Below are positions 1 through 5,292 of a stretch of DNA of 5,292 nucleotides, in pieces. Each line of letters begins with the position of its first letter. Position 1 is the stretch's first letter. The translations under genes were made by a program, and so were the position numbers. Below the pieces are notes generated by a model. That model saw only the letters and a list, made by a program, of their open reading frames with translations. It was not told the origin of the DNA and did not search any database. Source of the stretch: JBFIHZ01 sp041601535 (lineage in GTDB: Bacteria; Pseudomonadota; Gammaproteobacteria; Xanthomonadales; SZUA-36); the NCBI GenBank assembly GCA_041601535.1, contig JBFIHZ010000294.1, positions 1 through 5,292 of the forward strand, given 5' to 3'.

Positions 1-107
1 AGCTCTTGTGCAGCGGCGTCGGGACCAGCCCCTGTTTCACTGGACTCCAAGGCAAAACCAGTATGGCTCAGCAGGCAGGCTGCAATGGCGACGGAACATA
101 TTTTCAT
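1..107 (-). CDS. N-terminus of an exported protein of unknown function, cut by the left edge
   Basis: The minus strand from the ATG at 107 reads 35 whole codons without a stop and leaves the window. The peptide begins MKICSVAIAACLLSHTGFAL, a typical signal peptide: a lysine at position 2, a hydrophobic stretch at residues 3-13 and a probable signal peptidase I site after G-F-A (residue 19). The following residues, rich in Ser, Glu, Gly and Ala, look like the flexible start of a mature secreted or periplasmic protein. An AAGGGG ribosome binding site lies at 117-122, nine bases before the ATG, which supports this start. The gene is divergent from dbpA across an 88-base gap. Too little of the mature part is visible to name a family. 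A lipoprotein is unlikely because no cysteine sits at a lipobox position next to the predicted cleavage site. That this is a gene start is fairly secure; the function is unknown. Confidence 0.68.
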   Translation of the reverse strand, partial: MKICSVAIAACLLSHTGFALESSETGAGPDAAAQE

Positions 108-110
108 TGA

Positions 111-155
111 CTGAAACCCCTTTTAGTCATGGAAGATAATTTTATGCTAAAGCAT
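111..155 (+). promoter_or_regulatory. Possible dbpA promoter and small palindrome in the divergent gap
   Basis: GATAAT at 135-140 matches the sigma-70 -10 consensus at five of six bases. CTGAAA at 111-116 is a poor -35 (four of six) at an 18-base spacing. The better -35 match, TTGACT at 107-112, is 22 bases away, which is too far. The 12-base near-palindrome ATGCTAAAGCAT (144-155, two 5-base arms around AA) lies just downstream and could be an operator, but a repeat of this size is expected by chance in a gap this long. The same AT-rich stretch could also serve the leftward gene, with TAAAAT read on the minus strand at 144-139 but no convincing -35. This is a weak call from motif inspection only. 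Confidence 0.28.
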
Positions 156-195
156 TTCGCTTGTTTTGTGTGCGGCGTAAGCCCGAGCAGGTAAC

Positions 196-1626
196 ATGGG
201 GCAATCTTCCCCCGTTGCAGTGGCTGACCAGTTCATGACCTCCCAGGCTGAAAAATCTTTCTCCTCGCTTTCCCTGCGGCCGGCGCAGGTCGAGAATCTC
301 GATACCCTGGGGTTTACCGCCATGACGCCCATCCAGGCGCTGGCCCTGCCGCATGTGCTGGAGGGTAAAGACCTGATCGGCAAGGCCAAAACCGGCAGCG
401 GTAAAACCGCTGCATTCGGGCTGGGCGTGCTGGAGCATATCAATCCGCGGTTTTTTGGTGTGCAGGTGCTGGTGTTGTGCCCGACCCGTGAACTGGCCGA
501 CCAGGTGGGCAAAGAGTTGCGCCGCCTGGCACGCGGCATTGGCAACATCAAGCTGGTACTGCTGTGCGGCGGCAAGCCCTTTGCGCCTCAGAAGATCTCC
601 TTGCAAACCGGCGCGCATATCGTGGTGGGCACGCCCGGGCGGGTACAGGACCACATCAACCGCGACTCATTGCAACTCGAAGGCCTGAAAGCGCTGGTGC
701 TGGATGAAGCCGACCGTATGCTGGACATGGGATTCGCGGATGTGATGACGGCCATTATTGAGCGGACGCCCAAGCAGCGGCAGACCCTGCTGTTTTCCGC
801 CACCTACCCGGAAGCCATCAAAAAGATCAGCAAACGCTATCAGCGCAACCCGGTGACCGTCAGCGTGGATGAAGAGCACCAGCCGGGCGTCATCACGCAA
901 CTGTTTTATGAAGTGAAAAACCACGAACGCAACAACACCTTGCTGGCCTTGCTGGAACACTACAAGCCGGAAACCACGCTGGTGTTTTGCCATACCAGGA
1001 AGCAATGTGATGAGGTGGCCGGTTTTCTGCAGGACAGGGGTATGGATTGCCTGGCGATTCATGGCGACCTCGACCAGCGCCAGCGCGATGAGGTGCTGGT
1101 GCGATTTGCCAATCGCAGCTGCCCGGTGCTGGTGGCGACCGACGTGGCGGCGCGCGGCCTCGACATCAAGACGCTGCAGGCGGTGATCAACTATGAGCTG
1201 CCGCGTGATCCGGAAATCTACGTGCACCGCATCGGCCGCACCGGGCGGGCCGGGGAAAAGGGCATGGCGCTGAGTATTTTCACGGCATCCGAAGTGGTGC
1301 GGCTGAACGCCATCGAGCAGTATTTGCAAACCCCGTGCGTCTGCGATGTCTATGCGTCGCTGGACCGTGACCCCGATTTTCGTTTGCAGGCGCCGATGGT
1401 GACCGTGCAGCTGGACGCCGGACGCAAGCAGAAAATCCGCCCCGGGGATGTGCTGGGCGCATTGACCGGCGATGCTGGCCTGGCGGGTACGCAGATCGGT
1501 AAAATTGATATTTTCGACGACTGCAGCTACGTCGCGGTGGAGCGGGACGCCTTACGCCAGGCGATGAATTACCTGGCCAATGGCAAGGTCAAAGGGCGCA
1601 GTATCCGGGCACGTAAAATCCGCTAA
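196..1626 (+). CDS. dbpA: ATP-dependent RNA helicase DbpA (DEAD-box, 23S rRNA-specific)
   Basis: DbpA is a cytoplasmic DEAD-box helicase that recognises hairpin 92 of 23S rRNA and remodels RNA during late 50S subunit assembly. The 476 residues carry the full motif set: Q motif with F22 and Q47, AKTGSGKT (64-71), PTRELA (96-101), TPGR (146-149), DEAD (170-173), SAT (201-203), ARGLD (319-323) and HRIGRTGRAG (344-353). The final 75 or so residues, including RPGDVLGALTGD, IGKIDIF and the basic NGKVKGRSIRARKIR end, match the RRM-like DbpA RNA-binding domain, which separates it from RhlE, SrmB and CsdA. E. coli DbpA is 457 residues, so this form is slightly long at the N-terminus. The ATG at 235 (463 residues) would align better with the family. 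The ATG at 196 has a weak AGCAGG site at 186-191, only four bases away, whereas 235 has none. The gene is monocistronic and convergent with the ligase gene downstream. Identity is very secure; the exact start is open. Confidence 0.95.
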   Translation: MGQSSPVAVADQFMTSQAEKSFSSLSLRPAQVENLDTLGFTAMTPIQALALPHVLEGKDLIGKAKTGSGKTAAFGLGVLEHINPRFFGVQVLVLCPTRELADQVGKELRRLARGIGNIKLVLLCGGKPFAPQKISLQTGAHIVVGTPGRVQDHINRDSLQLEGLKALVLDEADRMLDMGFADVMTAIIERTPKQRQTLLFSATYPEAIKKISKRYQRNPVTVSVDEEHQPGVITQLFYEVKNHERNNTLLALLEHYKPETTLVFCHTRKQCDEVAGFLQDRGMDCLAIHGDLDQRQRDEVLVRFANRSCPVLVATDVAARGLDIKTLQAVINYELPRDPEIYVHRIGRTGRAGEKGMALSIFTASEVVRLNAIEQYLQTPCVCDVYASLDRDPDFRLQAPMVTVQLDAGRKQKIRPGDVLGALTGDAGLAGTQIGKIDIFDDCSYVAVERDALRQAMNYLANGKVKGRSIRARKIR

Positions 1627-1661
1627 CTACCCGCAGAGCGAGGTAGCCCGACAGCGTTAGC
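1622..1661. repeat. Imperfect nested inverted repeat between convergent genes
   Basis: GCTAAC (1622-1627) is complementary to GTTAGC (1656-1661), and CTACC (1627-1631) to GGTAG (1642-1646). The two arms share base 1627, and one side carries a 9-base unpaired segment (1647-1655). The structure spans the stop codons of dbpA and of the ligase gene, where a bidirectional terminator would be expected. On the minus strand it is followed by GGATTTTACG, a short T run; on the plus strand no T run follows. Termination in the leftward direction is possible but weak. It could also be a remnant of a dispersed REP-like element, which a single window cannot show. Confidence 0.35.
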
Positions 1662-3003
1662 CGGATTCCAGTTCGGAGACAAAATCCTCGAACTTCAGGT
1701 TCCTGCCGCGGGCCAGGCTTTGGTGTGCGGTAAATTCAAACGTGAAGGCATGGCCCAGCGCCGCGCTGAACACGTCGGCCAGTTGTCGCTGTTGCTCTGC
1801 GGTCAGCGGCTGCTCTGTGACGGTTCGAACTTCAATCTTATCCAGGCCGGTTTGCGCCAGTTGCAGCTGCCGAATGGGCGCGACGTCCATCCAGTCATGC
1901 TCCGGGAAGCTGGGCCAGTGCCGGCTGCCATCCGGCAGCGTGATCATATTGCGTTCACGGCCCAGTACACGATTGATCACCGGCAGGCCACGGCCGCAAG
2001 GGCAGGGCTCGCCCACTTCAACATAATCGCCAATTTCATAGCGCAACAGCGGTGAGGCGAAATTGTGCAACGGGGTGATCAGCAGGCGGCCTACTTCGCC
2101 TGGCTGGCATGGCTTGCCGTCATCGTCCACCACTTCTGTATAAAGCGCTTCGCTCTGCAAGTGGTAATGCTGATGCAGCGGGCACTGCAGCGCGATGTAA
2201 CCAATTTCCACGCTGCTGTACATATCCACCACCGGTACCTGCCACTGTTGTGTCAGCATCTCGCGTACCGTGGGCTGCAGGGTCTCGCCATAGGTGCGCA
2301 CGCCGATCAGGGAATGCGGCGGGGTGTTGCGTTCCTGCAATCCTTCGGCCAGGGCCTTGAGGTTGCTGGGCATGCTGAGCAGGTAGCCGGGCTGTTGCTC
2401 CAGCAGCCAGTCCATCTGCCGGGAAAGAGGCTCGCTGCTGTGCAGGAAGGCGGACGGACCGGTATCGAACAGCCACGCCGTCGGTGCTCCCCAGTTGGAT
2501 GCGGTGCGGCCGGATAGTTTTCGCTCACGGTCTGGCCGGATGGATACCAGCTTGGTTTTCAGGTTGCGCCGGTGCCACAGGTGCTCCCGCAGGGTCAGCG
2601 CCTGGAAAAAATGCCGGGTCACGGCGGTGGATAACAACTCAACGGGCTGGCCGGTGGAACCCGATGTCTGCACCGCGGTGACCTTGCCATGGGCTTGCGG
2701 ACAGGCCGTACTGTGCAACTGATTGGCGGCCCGCTGGATGTCGGCGCGTTTCAGCACCGGCAGAGCTTGCAGCACAGCACTAACCGTTGCCGGTGTAACC
2801 CGGTTTGTGCCTGACTGCCGGTAATGCGGCACCGTGTCCAGCGCGTGCTGCACCAGCGCAGCCAGTTGCTCGCATTGCGCATCCTTGAGTTTCTGCTCAT
2901 CCCACCACTGGCTTTGTTCCAGTTGCAGCAAAAGGGCAGCCAGCCGCGCACCCCGGTCGGGCAGCAGGGCTGGCCAACGGATGGCGCTTACTCCGGAACG
3001 CAT
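1657..3003 (-). CDS. PaaK/CapK-family AMP-dependent acyl-CoA ligase, substrate unknown
   Basis: Members of this family adenylate a carboxylic acid with ATP and usually transfer it to CoA; phenylacetate-CoA ligase is the best-known member. From the ATG at 3003 the protein has 448 residues, close to PaaK (about 437). Visible motifs are the phosphate-binding TSGSTGQP (113-120), YSSVEIG (262-268, equivalent to the YGxTE motif), RYEIGD (321-326) and GRERNMITLPDG (348-359), with N352 where many ligases have Asp. A C-terminal K437 in GRNLKFEDF may be the catalytic lysine. C274 plus CPCG (334-337) resembles the family's metal-binding cysteines. No signal peptide is clear, so it is probably cytoplasmic. 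The open frame continues upstream to a TTG at 3072, but that codon lies in a terminator hairpin, so ATG 3003 is preferred although it lacks a clear ribosome binding site. No phenylacetate-degradation genes are adjacent, so the name paaK is not justified. Alternatives include ligases for polysaccharide or secondary-metabolite acyl groups. Confidence 0.82.
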   Translation of the reverse strand: MRSGVSAIRWPALLPDRGARLAALLLQLEQSQWWDEQKLKDAQCEQLAALVQHALDTVPHYRQSGTNRVTPATVSAVLQALPVLKRADIQRAANQLHSTACPQAHGKVTAVQTSGSTGQPVELLSTAVTRHFFQALTLREHLWHRRNLKTKLVSIRPDRERKLSGRTASNWGAPTAWLFDTGPSAFLHSSEPLSRQMDWLLEQQPGYLLSMPSNLKALAEGLQERNTPPHSLIGVRTYGETLQPTVREMLTQQWQVPVVDMYSSVEIGYIALQCPLHQHYHLQSEALYTEVVDDDGKPCQPGEVGRLLITPLHNFASPLLRYEIGDYVEVGEPCPCGRGLPVINRVLGRERNMITLPDGSRHWPSFPEHDWMDVAPIRQLQLAQTGLDKIEVRTVTEQPLTAEQQRQLADVFSAALGHAFTFEFTAHQSLARGRNLKFEDFVSELESG

Positions 3004-3060
3004 CAACAAGGCCAGGACCGTCCCGTGGTCAGGCCGTTCACCCCAAAAATGCGCGGAGCC

Positions 3061-3094
3061 GGAAATAAACAAAGGCCCCGGTGGGGGCCTTTGT
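3061..3094 (-). terminator. Rho-independent terminator of the secreted-protein gene
   Basis: A perfect 11-base-pair stem is formed by 3069-3079 and 3084-3094 (core AAAGGCCCC / GGGGCCTTT) around a GGTG loop at 3080-3083. Read leftward, the hairpin is followed by the T-rich TTTGTTTATTTCC. It begins 39 bases after the stop codon at 3134, so it fits as the terminator of that gene. No plus-strand gene ends here. It also insulates the ligase gene, whose start is only about 58 bases further on, from upstream transcription. Confidence 0.88.
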
Positions 3095-3133
3095 CATTTA
3101 CCTTGCGGGGCTGCGATCGCCGGACGCAGGTGC

Positions 3134-3646
3134 CTATAAGTCCACGCATTCGGTGCTCAGTTTGGTGTAATTCTGCGGACCCTTGCCCTTGCCCGGGTTC
3201 ATGTGTTTAACGCTGAAGGTCAGGGATGAAATATCACCCTCTATGGATTCACCGCCATCAACGCCGCAGTGTTGCTCGATATCTGCATACAGGGCTTCAT
3301 AGATAACATGTGAAAATTCCTCGCCGGACATTTCGGCTTCGCATTCAGCACCATCGCAGGAATACGCAAACAGATCTTCCTCGTCGCGGCTCAGCTCAAC
3401 TTCAATCTCAAGCTCGGAGTAATACTCTGCACCATCAACATAGCATTGCCCCAGATAGCCCAATTGGGCCTCGACTTCACCGCCATACTTGGTGTTGCCA
3501 AAGCTGACGTCTTGCCATTCCGCAAAAATGCCCGGGCCCGTATCACAATATGACCAGTCGGGTTGATCCAGGGCCTGAACATTGGCGGTTCCACCCAGGC
3601 CTATGGCGATGGCGGTATACAAGGTGTTGCGAAGCGTGGCTTTCAT
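3134..3646 (-). CDS. Secreted acidic six-cysteine protein, unknown function
   Basis: I do not recognise a family for this 170-residue protein. It starts MKATLRNTLYTAIAIGLGGT, with basic residues 2 and 6 and a hydrophobic core at about 9-20, and a likely signal peptidase I site after V-Q-A (residue 25). The mature protein of about 145 residues is strongly acidic in its middle (many Glu and Asp at 56-111) and has six cysteines at 34, 68, 97, 102, 127 and 167. That even number is compatible with three disulfides formed in the periplasm or outside the cell. A short basic GKGKG stretch lies at 152-156. There are no membrane segments after the signal peptide and no visible catalytic motif. The ATG at 3646 is preceded by AAGGGA at 3654-3659, a good ribosome binding site eight bases away. 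The gene has its own promoter (3751-3779) and terminator (3061-3094), so it is probably monocistronic. An inhibitor, a binding protein or a small envelope protein would all fit; nothing in the sequence decides. Confidence 0.8.
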   Translation of the reverse strand: MKATLRNTLYTAIAIGLGGTANVQALDQPDWSYCDTGPGIFAEWQDVSFGNTKYGGEVEAQLGYLGQCYVDGAEYYSELEIEVELSRDEEDLFAYSCDGAECEAEMSGEEFSHVIYEALYADIEQHCGVDGGESIEGDISSLTFSVKHMNPGKGKGPQNYTKLSTECVDL

Positions 3647-3750
3647 AAAGATGTCCCTTTTGTTAGTAGAATTTCCTCGGAATATTTCCAGGGTGCATCG
3701 TTACATTTGCACATGCCGGTCGGCTACTGCGTCGGTCCACCCTCCGAGCC

Positions 3751-3779
3751 AATATAGGAGACTGAAGGGCCGGTGGCAA
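3751..3779 (-). promoter_or_regulatory. Near-consensus sigma-70 promoter for the secreted-protein gene
   Basis: On the minus strand, TTGCCA (3779-3774) and TATATT (3756-3751) each match the -35 and -10 consensus at five of six bases and are separated by exactly 17 bases. Transcription would start near 3744, giving a leader of roughly 98 bases before the ATG at 3646. The promoter sits 20 to 50 bases after the ybiT stop codon, so the secreted-protein gene does not depend on ybiT transcription. The -35 lies in the loop of a 5-base inverted repeat, GCCGG/CCGGC (3769-3773 and 3781-3785). That repeat has no T run after it and is a poor terminator candidate for ybiT. Confidence 0.65.
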
Positions 3780-3798
3780 GCCGGCGGGGTAGATCAAA

Positions 3799-5292
3799 TT
3801 AACCTGCGGCGCGCAGCCTGGTGCTGGCTTCAATGCCCTGGCTGCGCAGGTATTCATCATAGCTGCCCTTGAAATCGACCACGCCATCGGCGGTGATTTC
3901 GATGATCCGGGTGGCCAGCGATGAAATGAACTCGCGGTCGTGGCTGACAAAGAACAGCGTGCCCGGGTAGTTTTCCAGCGCCAGGTTCAGCGCTTCGATG
4001 GATTCCATATCCAGGTGGTTGGTGGGTTCATCCAGCAGCATGATATTGGGCGTTTGCAGCATGAGCTTGCCAAACAGCATGCGGCCTTGCTCGCCGCCGG
4101 AAATCACCTTGACGGATTTTTTGATTTCGTCCGAGCCGAACAGCATACGGCCCAGCGTGCCACGGATGACCTGTTCATCATCCTGGGCTTTGGCCCACTG
4201 ACGCATCCAGCTGTACAGGTCCAGGTCTTCAGCGAAATCCGCGCTGTGGTCCTGGGCGAAATAGCCGATGTTGGCGTTCTCGGACCAGCGCAGATGGCCG
4301 CTGGTGGGCTGCAGTTCACCCGCCAGGGTGCGCAGCAAGGTGGTTTTACCGATACCGCTGGCACCGATAATGGCCACACGTTCACCTACCTCAACCTGCA
4401 GGTTGAGGCGGTCGAAAATCGGGTTGTCGGTATAGCCATTGCCAAGGTTTTCGGTTTCCAGCGCCAGGCGGAACAGTTTCTTGTCCTGCTCAAAGCGGAT
4501 ATAGGGGCTGACCCGGCTGGAGGGCTTGACCTCTTCCAGCTGGATTTTTTCGATCTGCCGGGCACGTGATGTTGCCTGCCGGGCCTTGGATGCATTGGCG
4601 CTGAAGCGGCTGACGAACTGCTGCAACTCGGCAATCTGTGATTTCTTCTTGGCGTTATCGGACAGCAGCCGTTCGCGTACCGCGGTTGCGGCAATCATGT
4701 AGTCGTCGTAATTGCCCGGATAGATACGCAGCTCGCCATAATCCAGGTCAGCCATGTGAGTGCAGACGCTGTTAAGGAAATGGCGATCATGCGAAATGAT
4801 GATCATGGTGCTGTTGCGCTGGTTCAGTATGTCTTCCAGCCAGCGGATGGTGTTGATGTCGAGGTTGTTGGTGGGCTCATCCAGCAGCAGGATGTCCGGG
4901 TCGGCAAACAGTGCCTGGGCCAGCAGCACGCGCAGTTTCCAGCCTGGCGCAACTTCACTCATCGGGCCAAAATGCTGGGCTTCGGGGATTTCCAGGCCCA
5001 GCAGCAACTCGCCCGCGCGGGCTTCGGCGCTGTAACCATCCATTTCCGCGAACTCGACTTCCAGTTCGGCCACCTTCATGCCATCTTCCTCGGACATCTC
5101 GGCCAGGGCGTAGATGCGGTCCCGTTCGTGCTTCACGGCCCACAATTCGCTATGGCCCATGATCACCGTGTCGATGACGCTGTGTTCTTCAAAGGCGAAC
5201 TGGTCCTGGCGCAATTTACCCAGGCGCTCGTCATCATCCACCTTGACATTGCCGGCCGAAGGTTCGAGTTCGCCGCCGAGAATTTTCATCAG
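3799..5292 (-). CDS. ybiT: ABC-F ATPase YbiT, missing its N-terminus at the right edge
   Basis: ABC-F proteins are soluble twin-ATPase translation factors that bind the ribosomal E site and resolve stalled or non-productive states; YbiT is one of four in E. coli. The visible 497 codons align almost without gaps with E. coli YbiT from about residue 41 (MKILGGELEP), so only the N-terminus with the first Walker A is outside the window. Counting from the Met at 5289: RQDQF Q-loop (27-31); degenerate first signature VAPGWKLR (113-120), as in E. coli YbiT; Walker B LLLDEPTNNLD (134-144); H-switch H167; charged interdomain linker (about 200-265). The second ATPase has GASGIGKTT (309-317), Q346, SGGEQGRM (397-404), LLDEPTNHLD (418-427) and H450. 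Both Walker B glutamates are present, so both sites should be active provided the first Walker A is intact. It ends with a short ASTRLRAAG tail. There are no transmembrane segments, so it is not a transporter. The Met at 5289 is internal, not the start. Confidence 0.95.
   Translation of the reverse strand: MMKILGGELEPSAGNVKVDDDERLGKLRQDQFAFEEHSVIDTVIMGHSELWAVKHERDRIYALAEMSEEDGMKVAELEVEFAEMDGYSAEARAGELLLGLEIPEAQHFGPMSEVAPGWKLRVLLAQALFADPDILLLDEPTNNLDINTIRWLEDILNQRNSTMIIISHDRHFLNSVCTHMADLDYGELRIYPGNYDDYMIAATAVRERLLSDNAKKKSQIAELQQFVSRFSANASKARQATSRARQIEKIQLEEVKPSSRVSPYIRFEQDKKLFRLALETENLGNGYTDNPIFDRLNLQVEVGERVAIIGASGIGKTTLLRTLAGELQPTSGHLRWSENANIGYFAQDHSADFAEDLDLYSWMRQWAKAQDDEQVIRGTLGRMLFGSDEIKKSVKVISGGEQGRMLFGKLMLQTPNIMLLDEPTNHLDMESIEALNLALENYPGTLFFVSHDREFISSLATRIIEITADGVVDFKGSYDEYLRSQGIEASTRLRAAG

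Noticed and set aside
667..1329. Long minus-strand open frame (220 codons) opposite dbpA
   Set aside because: It is antisense to the conserved helicase core, its His- and Gln-rich translation is typical of a shadow frame, and it has no ribosome binding site that I can see.
2065..2517. Plus-strand open frame of 150 codons opposite the ligase gene
   Set aside because: It runs antisense to the ligase motifs and its translation resembles no protein family; it is a shadow frame.
3113..3120. The 8-base palindrome GCGATCGC, identical to the HIP1 element of cyanobacteria
   Set aside because: Only one copy is present and all genes are gammaproteobacterial in type, so it is a chance occurrence in GC-rich sequence.
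3769..3785. GCCGG/CCGGC hairpin after ybiT as its terminator
   Set aside because: The stem is only five base pairs and no T run follows on the minus strand; it also overlaps the promoter of the next gene.
3940..4569. Long plus-strand open frame opposite ybiT
   Set aside because: It lies wholly antisense to a strongly conserved protein-coding sequence and its translation has no recognisable domain; it is a shadow of the GC-rich codons.
3799..5292. Antibiotic-resistance ABC-F protein (Vga, Msr or OptrA type)
   Set aside because: The sequence follows E. coli YbiT closely throughout, including the degenerate APGWKLR signature, so it is a housekeeping ABC-F rather than an acquired resistance factor.

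Overview
The window looks like chromosomal DNA from a gammaproteobacterium of moderately high GC. The basis is two proteins close to their Enterobacteria-type counterparts: an RNA helicase of the DbpA type, with its specific C-terminal 23S rRNA-binding domain, and an ABC-F ATPase of the YbiT type. I cannot name the genus. There are no insertion sequences, phage genes, CRISPR arrays, tRNA or rRNA genes, and no gene-free stretch longer than about 150 bases.

Layout, left to right. Positions 1-107 (minus) hold the first 35 codons of an exported protein that runs off the left edge. An 88-base divergent gap separates it from dbpA (196-1626, plus). dbpA converges on a minus-strand gene for a PaaK/CapK-type AMP-forming acyl-CoA ligase (1657-3003), with an imperfect inverted repeat spanning both stop codons. 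Upstream of the ligase is a strong rho-independent terminator (about 3061-3094). It ends the next minus-strand gene (3134-3646), which encodes an unrecognised small secreted acidic protein with six cysteines. That gene has a near-consensus sigma-70 promoter at 3751-3779. The right part (3799-5292, minus) is ybiT, which lacks its first 40 or so codons beyond the right edge.

The genes do not form an evident pathway. DbpA and YbiT both act on ribosomes (50S assembly and translation respectively), but they are far apart, on opposite strands and not co-transcribed. The secreted-protein gene is a self-contained transcription unit with its own promoter and terminator. The ligase has no visible partner genes, so its substrate cannot be deduced here. 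I found no convincing new multi-gene system. The items most worth a second look are the orphan six-cysteine secreted protein, the ligase of unknown substrate with an awkward start, and the truncated exported protein at the left edge.
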